Origin: Mesorhizobium amorphae
GTDB lineage: Bacteria; Pseudomonadota; Alphaproteobacteria; Rhizobiales; Rhizobiaceae
Assembly (NCBI RefSeq): GCF_014843845.1
Contig: NZ_JHQS01000051.1
Coordinates: 62,001 to 126,000 of the forward strand
DNA: 64,000 nucleotides
Direction of reading: 5' to 3'
The notes below the pieces were generated by a model. The model had not been told where the DNA came from and did no database searches. It worked only from the letters and a program-made list of their open reading frames with translations. The position numbers were made by a program, and so were the translations under genes. How positions within the stretch are numbered: position 1 is the first letter of the stretch; each line of letters starts with the position of its first letter. This document shows positions 8,124 to 15,900 of the stretch, in pieces.

Positions 8124-8918
8124 TTAAGCGAGCAGCAGCCGGCCAAGATGGACCGGCAGAACTTCGTTGCGATACCAGGCGCTGGCGACCGGATCGGTGA
8201 TCGGCGACGTGCCTTCGCCGGCGGCGGCGAGCGCCAGTGCGATCTCCTCAGCGGTCAATTTGCAGCCGAGCAGCGCCTTCTCCGCCGCCCTGGCGCGCAT
8301 CGGCCTGTCGGCCATGCAGCCAAGGGCGATCCGTGCGGACGTCACCGTGCCGTCGGCCGTCCGTTCCAGGAGCGTGGCGATGCTCAGCACCGAAACCCCT
8401 TTCGGCTTGACCCGCGACACTTTGAGAAAGCGGAAGCTCTCCGCGCGGGGCAAAACAAAGGTGACCCCGGTAACGATGGCGCGGCTGGTGTCGCGCCCGG
8501 CCAAAAAGGTCTGGATCGGCACCTCGCTGTCTTCGGTGGCAACAATGGCATCCAGCGCCAGCAGTGCGACGGTGAAGTCGCCATAGGGCGCCGGCGCGAA
8601 CAGATTGCCGCCGACGGTCGCCATGTTGCGGATCGCCGGCCCGCCGACGGCACGCGCGGCCGGCGCGAGTGCGGCAAGCTCGGGATGACGGGCGATCGCC
8701 GCCATGGTGACGGAGGCGCCGAGCCGAGCGTCGCCGCCGGAAACGGCGATCGCCGACAGGGAGGTCTCGGTAACGCGCACCAGGCTGGACACGGAAACAT
8801 CGCCTTCGTTGGCGGCGCGCACGGCCAGCGTGCCGCCGCCGAGATAGCGCGTGCCTTCGGCCATCAGCGCTGCGTTGGCATCCTTCACCGTCGAGAACGT
8901 CTGGAGGGTAAGCGCCAT
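8124..8918 (-). CDS. FAD-binding medium subunit of the molybdenum hydroxylase (CoxM-like)
   Basis: 264 residues, slightly shorter than the usual 280-290. The FAD-binding PCMH fold shows YLGGGTLAVRAAN (an AGGTD-like pyrophosphate loop) and IRNMATVGGNLFAPAPYGD (the TxGGN motif). The C-terminal CO dehydrogenase flavoprotein domain follows (KPKGVSVLSIATLLERTADGTV...). It accepts electrons from the 2Fe-2S subunit and passes them to an acceptor. It is the first structural subunit of the operon and lies 15 bp downstream of the CoxG-like gene. Confidence 0.92.
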   Translation of the reverse strand: MALTLQTFSTVKDANAALMAEGTRYLGGGTLAVRAANEGDVSVSSLVRVTETSLSAIAVSGGDARLGASVTMAAIARHPELAALAPAARAVGGPAIRNMATVGGNLFAPAPYGDFTVALLALDAIVATEDSEVPIQTFLAGRDTSRAIVTGVTFVLPRAESFRFLKVSRVKPKGVSVLSIATLLERTADGTVTSARIALGCMADRPMRARAAEKALLGCKLTAEEIALALAAAGEGTSPITDPVASAWYRNEVLPVHLGRLLLA

Positions 8919-8933
8919 GTCACGCTCCTGGTT

Positions 8934-9377
8934 TCAACCTTGGCTGGCGAAGTGGGTCTTCAGGGCATTGAAGCCGCCCTGGAAGACGTTGGCGCCCATG
9001 CCTTCAGCCAGCTTGTCGGCCTCGTCCGGAGCCGCGTCGAAGCTCGCGGTCCATTCGGCATAGGTGCGGTCGCCGTCGGTGACGCGCCTGAGCTGCAGCG
9101 TCGCGTTGTGGTTGGTGATCGGCTGCGGGGTTTCAAGGATGGAGTAGCTGACGAGGAAATTCTGGTCGGAAAAATCGAGCAGCTTCTCACGGATGCGAGC
9201 ACCGCTGACGAGCTGGAAGTTGCGCACGCAACCGATCGCGCTCGCGTCCTTGCCGTCCTCGATATGGCTCTCGACCATGCGCGGGTGCCAGCTTGGCAGG
9301 CCGTTGAAGTCGCGTATCAGCGCCCAGACCTTTTCGACCGGCGCGTCGATGACGCTGGATATGGTGACTTTCGCCAT
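8934..9377 (-). CDS. SRPBCC family protein, CoxG-like / polyketide-cyclase type
   Basis: 147 residues from the ATG at 9377. The N-terminus KVTISSVIDAPVEKVWALIRDFNGLPSWHP is the typical START/Bet v1-like entry, and the C-terminal helix contains the family-like ANVFQGGFNALKTHF. In Oligotropha, the related CoxG helps attach CO dehydrogenase to the membrane; many operons of this enzyme family carry an SRPBCC gene of unknown ligand. Here it is the promoter-proximal gene of the operon. The sites at 9454-9476 and the 19-bp repeats lie just upstream. An open frame further upstream (to 9464) covers those regulatory sequences and is unlikely to be translated. Confidence 0.8.
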   Translation of the reverse strand: MAKVTISSVIDAPVEKVWALIRDFNGLPSWHPRMVESHIEDGKDASAIGCVRNFQLVSGARIREKLLDFSDQNFLVSYSILETPQPITNHNATLQLRRVTDGDRTYAEWTASFDAAPDEADKLAEGMGANVFQGGFNALKTHFASQG

Positions 9378-9453
9378 AAGCTCGTTCCCTTGCGAAGATA
9401 TCTGCATCGAGGGTAGGGCGCCGCACCCGGCAACGCTTATCAATGCGTCTTGA

Positions 9454-9476
9454 GCGCCTATCATTCAGTCTGAAAA
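9454..9476 (-). promoter_or_regulatory. Candidate AraC-regulator site in front of the molybdenum hydroxylase operon
   Basis: On the minus strand this 23-bp sequence contains TTTTCAGACTGA, two variable bases and GATAGG. A copy with 20 of 23 identical bases stands on the plus strand at 10517-10539 on the other side of the AraC gene. This copy is about 77 bp upstream of the SRPBCC start codon and overlaps the first unit of the 19-bp array. The role as AraC operator is inferred from position. Confidence 0.5.
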
Positions 9477-9555
9477 AAGCCGGGCAGTCTGAAAAAAGCC
9501 GGGCAGTCTGAAAAAAGCCAAGCAGTCTGAAAAAAGCCAAGCAGTAGGAAAAGGG
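9466..9555. repeat. Tandem array of four 19-bp units plus a degenerate fifth
   Basis: Units start at 9466, 9485, 9504 and 9523; each is CAGTCTGAAAAAAGCC followed by GGG (first two) or AAG (last two). A partial unit, CAGTAGGAAAAGGG, follows at 9542. Each unit repeats the CAGTCTGAAAA core of the 23-bp site. On the minus strand each has a T6 tract just after the terminator of the AraC gene. The array sits between the AraC stop and the first gene of the molybdenum hydroxylase operon. Confidence 0.95.
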
Positions 9556-9577
9556 CCGCCTGGTTCAGGCGGCCGCC
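9548..9577 (-). terminator. Intrinsic terminator of the AraC gene, overlapping its stop codon
   Basis: On the minus strand GGCCGCC and GGCGGCC pair around a loop that contains the TGA stop (9565-9567), followed by CTTTTCC. Further T6 tracts follow within the 19-bp repeats. Confidence 0.75.
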
Positions 9578-10392
9578 CGCGCGGCCTCGCGGTAGAGCGT
9601 CGGCGGGACGCCGACATGGTCGCGGAAGAAGCGCGAGAAATTGCCCTGGGTGGTGAAGCCGAGATTGCAGGCGACCGAGATCAGCGGCGCCTCCGACCAC
9701 TGCAACTGCCGCACCGCTTCCTCCATGCGCAGCGTGTTCCAATAGACGTTGGGCGTCAGATTGGTCTGTTCCTTGAACAGGGCGAAGAAATGCGGCCGCG
9801 ACAGGCCGACGCTGCGCGCGACGTCGTCGAACGAGATGCGCTCGCAGACATTGGCCTTCATCAGCTGGATCGCCTTACGGACGCGGAAATCCTGCATGGT
9901 GTGGATGCGGCCGCGCGCTACCTGCGGGGCCGAGGCGTCGGCGGCGTCGAGCACGCTGTCGATGAAACGTTCGATCTCGTAATTGGCGAGGTCGTCGATG
10001 CTCTCATTGTCGGTGAGATGATCGAGCAGGTTGCCCGCTGCCTGGTGCAACCAGGGCTCCAGCGTGATCGCCGCCTGTGCGAACAGCGGAGCCGACGAGG
10101 GCAGGTCGCGGCGCCGGCGGGCCCAGTCGGGATCGATGTAGAAGGCCAGGAACAGGCCGGGCCTGCCGTCATGGGACAGAGCATGGCTGTGCGGCTGGAA
10201 GGAGTTGATGCCGGCGGCGGTGGTGGGGCCGAGCCGCACCGTCTCGCGGCCGATGGTCATCTCGCCGGCCGTGCCTTCCAGCCAGATGATCAGGTGGGCC
10301 TCGACATGGGCATGGGTGACGAAGTCGCTGGCGACATTCAGGACAGAAACATGTCCGAACCGGCCCCAGTAGAGCCTGATCGCTTCCGTCAT
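9565..10392 (-). CDS. AraC-family transcriptional regulator with N-terminal cupin
   Basis: 275 residues from the ATG at 10392. The first 110 residues form an AraC-type cupin (HVEAHLIIWLEGTAGEMTIG..., SFQPHSHAL), and the last 100 carry two helix-turn-helix motifs (ISFDDVARSVGLSRPHFFALFKEQT and PLISVACNLGFTTQGNFSRFFRDHVGVPP). It lies in the same direction as the molybdenum hydroxylase operon downstream and the ABC permease upstream, separated from both. The matching 23-bp sequences 125 bp upstream of its own start and in front of the operon suggest autoregulation plus control of the operon; the inducer is not evident. An upstream open extension to 10551 overlaps that site and is rejected. Confidence 0.88.
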   Translation of the reverse strand: MTEAIRLYWGRFGHVSVLNVASDFVTHAHVEAHLIIWLEGTAGEMTIGRETVRLGPTTAAGINSFQPHSHALSHDGRPGLFLAFYIDPDWARRRRDLPSSAPLFAQAAITLEPWLHQAAGNLLDHLTDNESIDDLANYEIERFIDSVLDAADASAPQVARGRIHTMQDFRVRKAIQLMKANVCERISFDDVARSVGLSRPHFFALFKEQTNLTPNVYWNTLRMEEAVRQLQWSEAPLISVACNLGFTTQGNFSRFFRDHVGVPPTLYREAARAAA

Positions 10393-10516
10393 GGGTATAT
10401 CCTCCCGCAGGCGACTGGCCTCCCTTCGCCTGCTGAGTGAATAGTGCGGCGGAGGTCGTGCCCGCGTCAAGGCGTAGCCACGAGACCTTGGGCGCGCCAC
10501 ACCTTGGGCCGGCCGA

Positions 10517-10539
10517 TTTTCAGACTGAGCGATAGGAGC
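10517..10539 (+). promoter_or_regulatory. Candidate AraC-regulator site upstream of its own gene
   Basis: TTTTCAGACTGA, two variable bases and GATAGG on the plus strand, matching 20 of 23 positions of the inverted copy at 9454-9476. It lies between the AraC gene start (10392) and the end of the permease gene (10568). Confidence 0.5.
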
Positions 10540-10567
10540 CGGATGGTACAACGGCCCCGGTCGAGAG

Positions 10568-11566
10568 CTAGTCGTTGCGCCTGAAGTTGCGGATACGGTC
10601 GAACAAGACCGCCAGCAGGATGGCGCCGCCGATGAACACGCCTTGCCAGAAGGCGTTGATGCCGAGCAGGCCGAGGCTGTTGCGGATCACCTCGATCAGC
10701 GCCGCGCCGACGATGGCGCCGAAGGCGGTGCCGACGCCGCCGGCAAGATTGGCGCCGCCAATGACAGTGGCGGCGATGACCTGAAGCTCCATGCCTGTGC
10801 CGAGATTGGTGGTGACGGCGCCCAGCCAGCCGGTCTGGATGATGCCGGCGATGCCGGCCGCCAGCGCCGAGATCATATAGACCGCGACCTTGATCTGGCG
10901 CACGGGTACGCCGGTCAGCGTCGCCGCGTGCTCGTTGCCGCCGATGGCGAAGATGTGGCGGCCAAACTTGGTCCAGCGCAGGATGAAGCCGGTGATCAGC
11001 GCCAGCAGGATCATGTAGAGCACCGGGTTGGCGATGCCGAACACCCAGGCGCCACCGCCGAGCGCCAGGAGCTTGTCGTGGTCCGGTCCGAACTGGAAGA
11101 CGACCGTGTTGTTGGAGGCGACCATGGCCAGGCTGCGCGCGATCGACAGCATGCCGAGCGTCACCACGAAGGGCGGAAAGCCGAGATAGGCGATCAATAT
11201 GCCGTTGAAGGCGCCGATGATCAGCGCCGTCGCGATCGAGACGGCGATGCCGACCTCGATGCTGTAGCCGGCATGCATGGTGACCGCCAGCACCATCGAG
11301 CACAGGCAGAGCACCGAGCCGACCGACAGGTCGATGCCACCGGTGATGATGACGAAGGTCATGCCGAGCGCGATGATGGCGACGAAGGTGATGTTGCGGG
11401 TGATGTTATAAAGGTTCTTCTGCGTGGCGAAGGCATCGGTGGCAAACGACAGGAACATACAGGCGAGGATGACGGCGATCACCACCCAGAAGGTCTGGCT
11501 GGCAAATATCCGTGACAGCAAGGTGTGCTGTTTCTGCGCGATCGTCTGATCAAGGGTGACTGCCAT
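10568..11566 (-). CDS. Sugar ABC transporter permease, RbsC/FrcC-like (CUT2)
   Basis: 332 residues, strongly hydrophobic, with the CUT2 signature segment FVIITGGIDLSVGSVLCL near residue 75 and VIGGANLAGGVGTAFGAIVGAALIEVI near the C-terminus. The ATG at 11566 gives a short cytoplasmic N-terminus (MAVTLDQTIAQ); the longer frame to 11611 adds only an arginine-rich, non-conserved stretch. It forms the channel with the ATPase encoded immediately upstream (11643-12386), and the divergent binding protein at 12838 is the obvious partner. The cargo is a monosaccharide or similar polyol/sugar acid; no residue allows a firmer call. Confidence 0.9.
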   Translation of the reverse strand: MAVTLDQTIAQKQHTLLSRIFASQTFWVVIAVILACMFLSFATDAFATQKNLYNITRNITFVAIIALGMTFVIITGGIDLSVGSVLCLCSMVLAVTMHAGYSIEVGIAVSIATALIIGAFNGILIAYLGFPPFVVTLGMLSIARSLAMVASNNTVVFQFGPDHDKLLALGGGAWVFGIANPVLYMILLALITGFILRWTKFGRHIFAIGGNEHAATLTGVPVRQIKVAVYMISALAAGIAGIIQTGWLGAVTTNLGTGMELQVIAATVIGGANLAGGVGTAFGAIVGAALIEVIRNSLGLLGINAFWQGVFIGGAILLAVLFDRIRNFRRND

Positions 11567-11642
11567 TATCGACCTTTCCTGGCGGCGGCGGACCGCGCCA
11601 ACCCGGCGCATTCGCAGCTGCGAAATTCCGGACGCATCAATT

Positions 11643-12386
<744 letters not shown>

Positions 12387-12506
12387 CAGCCTTCATGCCT
12401 CCCATGTTTCCCGGCCTGCGGTTGTCCCCGCGGCCTCGCTCTCCCAGCTCCTCCCGGGAAGGGCGATTTCACGCATTTACGCGAATGCTCATGCAAGCGT
12501 CAATCA

Positions 12507-12519
12507 TTTGTCGGACGAA
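12507..12519. promoter_or_regulatory. FadR-type operator candidate 1
   Basis: TTTGTCGGACGAA fits the FadR-subfamily consensus TNGTNNNACNA. Its centre is 41 bp from the second site, close to four helical turns. Confidence 0.5.
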
Positions 12520-12547
12520 TTGAACGCATGTTTTTCCAAAAATCCGT

Positions 12548-12560
12548 TTTGTAGGACAAA
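12548..12560. promoter_or_regulatory. FadR-type operator candidate 2
   Basis: TTTGTAGGACAAA is a perfect palindrome around a 3-bp centre and fits TNGTNNNACNA. It lies just upstream of the possible -35 sequence TTGACG. Confidence 0.6.
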
Positions 12561-12612
12561 TAGCAATTGACGTTGGCGGCGCGCCGATATTAGCTAAGCG
12601 TCGGAGGAGATT

Positions 12613-12756
12613 ATGCCGATCCATCGGCCGGTTCGCCGGATGGGATCAGCGGAGGTTATGGGTCCCGGGATTCGGCAATGCCCTTTTGGGGGGCGCCGTC
12701 CAGGACCGCATCTGGAAATGCTTATCGACCTGGCCTTGCGGCTAGAGTGCTCGTGA
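12613..12756 (+). CDS. Possible 47-residue leader peptide (unverified small frame)
   Basis: An ATG preceded by GGAGGAGATT (a strong Shine-Dalgarno with good spacing) opens a 47-codon frame ending in TGA at 12754. The peptide is arginine- and glycine-rich near the start (MPIHRPVRRMGSAEVMG) and has no recognisable domain. It lies entirely within the 5' region of the binding-protein gene. It may be a leader, a real small protein or chance. Confidence 0.25.
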   Translation: MPIHRPVRRMGSAEVMGPGIRQCPFGGRRPGPHLEMLIDLALRLECS

Positions 12757-12837
12757 AACGACCCTCTGTCATCGCTCGGTCCGGGTTGATCTGTGTGGCG
12801 GGCACGCCGTGCCCGTCTGTTTCAAGGGAGGACTGAC

Positions 12838-13827
12838 ATGAGGAAATCACTTTTGCTCGCCGCTGCCGCCGTCATGGCGTTGGGCGCCGGGCCGGCTTTG
12901 GCCAAGAAACAGCTCGTCATCGTCGTGAAAGGTCTCGACAATCCGTTCTTCGAGGCCATCAATCAAGGTTGCCAGAAATGGAACAAGGAAAACGCCAGCT
13001 CGGAGTATGAGTGCTTCTACACCGGTCCGGCTTCGACCTCCGACGAGGCCGGCGAAGCCCAGATCGTCCAGGACATGCTGAGCAAGCCCGACACGGTGGC
13101 AATGGCGATTTCGCCGTCCAACGCGCCGCTGATCGCGCAGACGATCAAGAGCGCCAATCCGTCGATCCCGATCATGACAATCGACGCCGACCTGACCAAG
13201 GAAGATGCTGGCCTGCGCAAGACCTATCTCGGTACCGACAACTACCTGATGGGTTACAAGATCGGTGAGTACATCAAGAAGGGCAAGCCGAACGGCGGCA
13301 AGATCTGCACCATCGAAGGCAATCCGGCCGCCGACAACATCCTGCGCCGTGCGCAGGGCATGCGCGACGCGCTTTCGGGCAAGGAAGGCCTCGCGGCGCT
13401 CGCCGGCGAAGGTGGCTGGACCGAAGTCGCCGGCTGCCCGGTGTTCACCAATGACGACGGCGCCAAGGGCGTGCAGGCGATGACCGACATCCTCGCCGCC
13501 AACCCCGACCTCGACGCTTTCGGCATCATGGGCGGCTGGCCGCTGTTCGGCGCTCCTCAGCCCTATCGCGACCTGTTCAAGCCGATGGCCGACAAGATCG
13601 CCAGCAACGCCTTCGTCATCGGCGCCGCCGATACGATCGGCGACGAAGTGGCGATCGCTCGTGAGGGCCTCGTCACCGCACTGGTTGGCCAGCGGCCGTT
13701 CGAAATGGGCTACAAGGCGCCATCGGTGATGATCGACCTGATCGAAGGCAAGAAGGTCGACGATCCGGTCTTCACCGGCCTCGACGAATGCACCAAGGAC
13801 ACGGTCGACACCTGCATCCAGAAATAG
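12838..13827 (+). CDS. Sugar-binding periplasmic protein of a CUT2 ABC transporter
   Basis: 329 residues. The signal peptide is MRKSLLLAAAAVMALGAGPALA, with cleavage expected after ALA. The mature part is a type I periplasmic fold (LVIVVKGLDNPFFEAINQGCQKW, AMAISPSNAPLIAQTI, PIMTIDADL, KTYLGTDNYLMGYKIGEYI), like ribose/galactose-binding proteins. Five cysteines (in QGCQKW, YECFY, KICTIE, AGCPV, DECTKDTVDTC) suggest disulfides. The start at 12838 follows AAGGGAGG; the open frame from 12793 is rejected because it precedes the signal peptide. It delivers the sugar to the divergently encoded permease and ATPase. Confidence 0.92.
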   Translation: MRKSLLLAAAAVMALGAGPALAKKQLVIVVKGLDNPFFEAINQGCQKWNKENASSEYECFYTGPASTSDEAGEAQIVQDMLSKPDTVAMAISPSNAPLIAQTIKSANPSIPIMTIDADLTKEDAGLRKTYLGTDNYLMGYKIGEYIKKGKPNGGKICTIEGNPAADNILRRAQGMRDALSGKEGLAALAGEGGWTEVAGCPVFTNDDGAKGVQAMTDILAANPDLDAFGIMGGWPLFGAPQPYRDLFKPMADKIASNAFVIGAADTIGDEVAIAREGLVTALVGQRPFEMGYKAPSVMIDLIEGKKVDDPVFTGLDECTKDTVDTCIQK

Positions 13828-13838
13828 GCCTCGATCTC

Positions 13839-13862
13839 GGGGCGCCCTTCGAAGGGCGCCCC
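13839..13862 (+). terminator. Strong hairpin after the sugar-binding protein gene
   Basis: A perfect 24-nt palindrome (GGGGCGCCCTTC and its complement, with TTCG at the tip) starts 11 bp after the stop and is followed by GTCACTTTCCTT. It probably ends or attenuates the transcript. Confidence 0.75.
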
Positions 13863-14016
13863 GTCACTTTCCTTCAGAACAAGGACAAGGCAGCATTGTC
13901 GGGGCAGCGTGCTCCGGCTTTGACGCGCCCATACTTCTCGCATTTCGGCCTATATCCGCGGGCGCGGACAATTCCGGACAGTTTCCCTGCGACAGACTGC
14001 CGATGCCGGAACGCCG

Positions 14017-14802
14017 ATGCCGGACGACAAGTCAAGAAAGCGATCCGCCAGGGCAGGGGCGCCAGCCAGCCCCCCTCCCGCTGCTGCTGTTCGACGGCCC
14101 GACATGGCATGGAACCCGGGATCGAGCGTGCATGCCTCGCTGGCGAGCGAGATCGGCCTCAGGATCGTGCGTGGCGACTATCCGCCGGGCACAATTCTGC
14201 CGAACGAAGCGAAATGGTCGGAAACCTTCAACGTCAGCCGTTCGGCAGTGCGCGAAGCGATCAAGATGCTGATGGCGAAGAGCCTCCTGGCATCGCGCCC
14301 CAAGATCGGCAGTTGGGTCGAGCCGAAGGAGCGCTGGAACCTGCTCGACCGCGACGTGCTCGCCTGGTACGCGACCGCGCCGGACCGCGAATTGTTCCTG
14401 CGCACCGTGCAGGAATTCCGCCACATCATCGAACCGGAAGCCAGCGCCTACGCCGCCATGCGGCGCAGCGAAGAACAGATGATGGAGATCAGCCAGGCCT
14501 GCCGGGAGATGGGGCAAGCCACGAATTTGCAGGAACGCACGCGTGCCGACACGCGCTTCCACCTCGCCATCCTGCGTGCTTCCGGCAACGACCTGCTGGT
14601 GCCGCTCGGCGTGCTGATCGAATCGGCGCTCGACCACCTCTTTGTTTTCGTCACCCGCGAAACCAGCGATCAGCGCCTGGCGCAGAAGCTGCACGAGGCG
14701 ATCGAGAAGAACATCCGGCTGCAGCGGCCGGACGCGGCCCGCAACGCCGTGCGCAGGTTGCTCGCCAACACCGACGAAGTGATCGGGCGATCGCGGCGGT
14801 GA
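14017..14802 (+). CDS. FadR-subfamily GntR transcriptional regulator (copy 1)
   Basis: 261 residues. After a proline/arginine-rich N-terminal tail of about 32 residues comes the GntR winged helix (SLASEIGLRIVRGDYPPGTILPNEAKWSETFNVSRSAVREAIKMLMAKSLL), then an all-helical FCD ligand domain with metal-binding residues in DTRFHLAILRASGN and KLHEAI. From PGSSVHASLAS to the end it is about 89% identical, by eye, to the regulator at 16900. The two flank the dehydrogenase and epimerase genes. The TNGTNNNACNA palindromes at 12507, 12548 and 15841 are likely targets of one or both. Such regulators usually respond to sugar acids. Confidence 0.9.
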   Translation: MPDDKSRKRSARAGAPASPPPAAAVRRPDMAWNPGSSVHASLASEIGLRIVRGDYPPGTILPNEAKWSETFNVSRSAVREAIKMLMAKSLLASRPKIGSWVEPKERWNLLDRDVLAWYATAPDRELFLRTVQEFRHIIEPEASAYAAMRRSEEQMMEISQACREMGQATNLQERTRADTRFHLAILRASGNDLLVPLGVLIESALDHLFVFVTRETSDQRLAQKLHEAIEKNIRLQRPDAARNAVRRLLANTDEVIGRSRR

Positions 14803-14829
14803 CACGCTCGCGATCTTAAGGAGCGCGCC

Positions 14830-15768
14830 TCAGATCGTCTGCTTCTTGCCGTCCTTGATCGGCATCAGGTCGACGCCGTTGACCTTGGCGACGTGCGTCG
14901 CCAGCATCGGCACGAATTGTTCGGCCGGGCCGGCGGCGAAGGCGCCGGCGAAAGAATTCTTGGTGGCGTTCCCGAGCGGGTTGGCGATGCCGGCGGCGCC
15001 CGCCATCGACTCCAGATAGGTGAGGTCCTTGAAGGCATTGGCGATGGAGAATTTATGCGCGTCGCGATCGCCTTCCAGCGTCCAACGCATGAAGGTCTGG
15101 TAGAAGCCGCAATCCATGCGGCCGTTGCGGATGACGCTGTCGAAGCGCGGCGGCGAGATGCCGACCTTCTCGGCCAGGGCGAGCGCTTCAGAATAGATCG
15201 CAGCGTAGCCCAGCGAAATGAAATTGTTGAGCAATTTCATGCGGTGGCCGTCGCCGGTGCCGCCGATATGGACGATGCGCCCGGCCCAGGTTTCGAGCAC
15301 CGGTTTCAGCCTGGCGAAGAGCGCGTCGGAGGCGCCGACCATGGTGTCGAGCGTGCCTTCCCAGGCTTCCTTCGGCGTGCGGCTGAGCGGCGCGTCGACA
15401 TAGTCGACGCCAAGCGCCTCGAGTTCGGCGGCAAGCGCTATCGTCGAGACCGGATCCGACGTCGAGCAATCGACGACGACGGAGCCTTTCTTCAGACCCT
15501 CCTTCAGGCCGCCGGGGCCGCGGATGATGGCTTCGACCTCGCGCGAGCCGGTGACGCAGATGAAGACAATGTCGGACGCCGCTGCCACCTCGCTCGACGT
15601 CGCCGCTTCCTTGGCACCACGGCCGAGCAGGTCCTCGGCCGGCTTGCGGTTCTTGCGGCCAAGGAATGTCAGCGCATAGCCCTTGTCGACGATGTTCTTG
15701 GCGATGCCGTGCCCCATCAGGCCAAGGCCGATGAAACCGATCTTCTCGCTTGCGGCAGTCGTGCTCAT
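14830..15768 (-). CDS. NAD(P)-dependent oxidoreductase of the 3-hydroxyisobutyrate dehydrogenase family
   Basis: 312 residues from the ATG at 15768. The N-terminal Rossmann motif is KIGFIGLGLMGHGIAKNIV, the substrate-binding segment reads DAPLSRTPKEAWEG in place of the usual DAPVSGG, and the catalytic lysine lies in GDGHRMKLLNNFISLG. The family oxidises beta-hydroxy acids such as 3-hydroxyisobutyrate, tartronate semialdehyde, glycerate or threonate. The changed loop and the sugar-acid context favour a sugar-acid substrate. It is divergent from the epimerase gene, with the palindrome at 15841 between them, and convergent with regulator copy 1. The very long frame that continues upstream is an antisense artefact. 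Confidence 0.88.
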   Translation of the reverse strand: MSTTAASEKIGFIGLGLMGHGIAKNIVDKGYALTFLGRKNRKPAEDLLGRGAKEAATSSEVAAASDIVFICVTGSREVEAIIRGPGGLKEGLKKGSVVVDCSTSDPVSTIALAAELEALGVDYVDAPLSRTPKEAWEGTLDTMVGASDALFARLKPVLETWAGRIVHIGGTGDGHRMKLLNNFISLGYAAIYSEALALAEKVGISPPRFDSVIRNGRMDCGFYQTFMRWTLEGDRDAHKFSIANAFKDLTYLESMAGAAGIANPLGNATKNSFAGAFAAGPAEQFVPMLATHVAKVNGVDLMPIKDGKKQTI

Positions 15769-15789
15769 GTCGTTTCGTCCTGTCTGGAA

Positions 15790-15801
15790 ATTATCGATAA
15801 T
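15790..15801. promoter_or_regulatory. Perfect 12-bp palindrome ATTATCGATAAT near the dehydrogenase start
   Basis: It lies 22 bp upstream of the start codon at 15768, where it could overlap the promoter or 5' leader of the minus-strand gene. No known operator is recognised. Confidence 0.35.
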
Positions 15802-15840
15802 GGTGCCGTCGTTCTTGCCGCATGCGGTTGCAGAATGCAA

Positions 15841-15855
15841 TATTGTCTGACAATA
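15841..15855. promoter_or_regulatory. FadR-type operator between the dehydrogenase and epimerase genes
   Basis: TATTGTCTGACAATA is a perfect palindrome with a CTG centre and matches TNGTNNNACNA. It lies midway between the two divergent start codons (15768 and 15901). The flanking regulators at 14017 and 16900 are the natural candidates to bind it. A 15-bp direct repeat follows at once. Confidence 0.65.
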
Positions 15856-15884
15856 CACATAATCCCAAAACACATTATCCCAAG
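15855..15884. repeat. Two tandem 15-bp repeats (ACACATAATCCCAAA / ACACATTATCCCAAG)
   Basis: The second unit matches the first at 13 of 15 positions and ends 16 bp before the epimerase start. The pair adjoins the operator palindrome and may be part of the promoter or of a second binding site. Confidence 0.7.
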
Positions 15885-15900
15885 CAATGTGGAGAGCAAA

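Larger units (their letters stand above)
12387..12837. promoter_or_regulatory. Divergent control region between the two halves of a sugar ABC transporter
   Basis: This 451-bp region separates the ATPase start (12386, minus) from the binding-protein start (12838, plus). It contains two 13-bp FadR-type palindromes (12507-12519 and 12548-12560), a possible plus-strand promoter (TTGACG at 12567-12572 and TATTAG at 12588-12593, spacing 15) and a possible 47-codon leader frame (12613-12756). A GGGAGG ribosome-binding sequence precedes the binding-protein ATG. Confidence 0.6.

Noticed and set aside
9466..9555. CRISPR-like array
   Set aside because: Units are contiguous without spacers, and no cas genes are present.
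12838..14802. Riboswitch in the leader of the sugar, sulfate or methyltransferase genes
   Set aside because: I saw no conserved aptamer core (cobalamin, SAM, TPP, glycine); the visible structures are simple palindromes and terminators.
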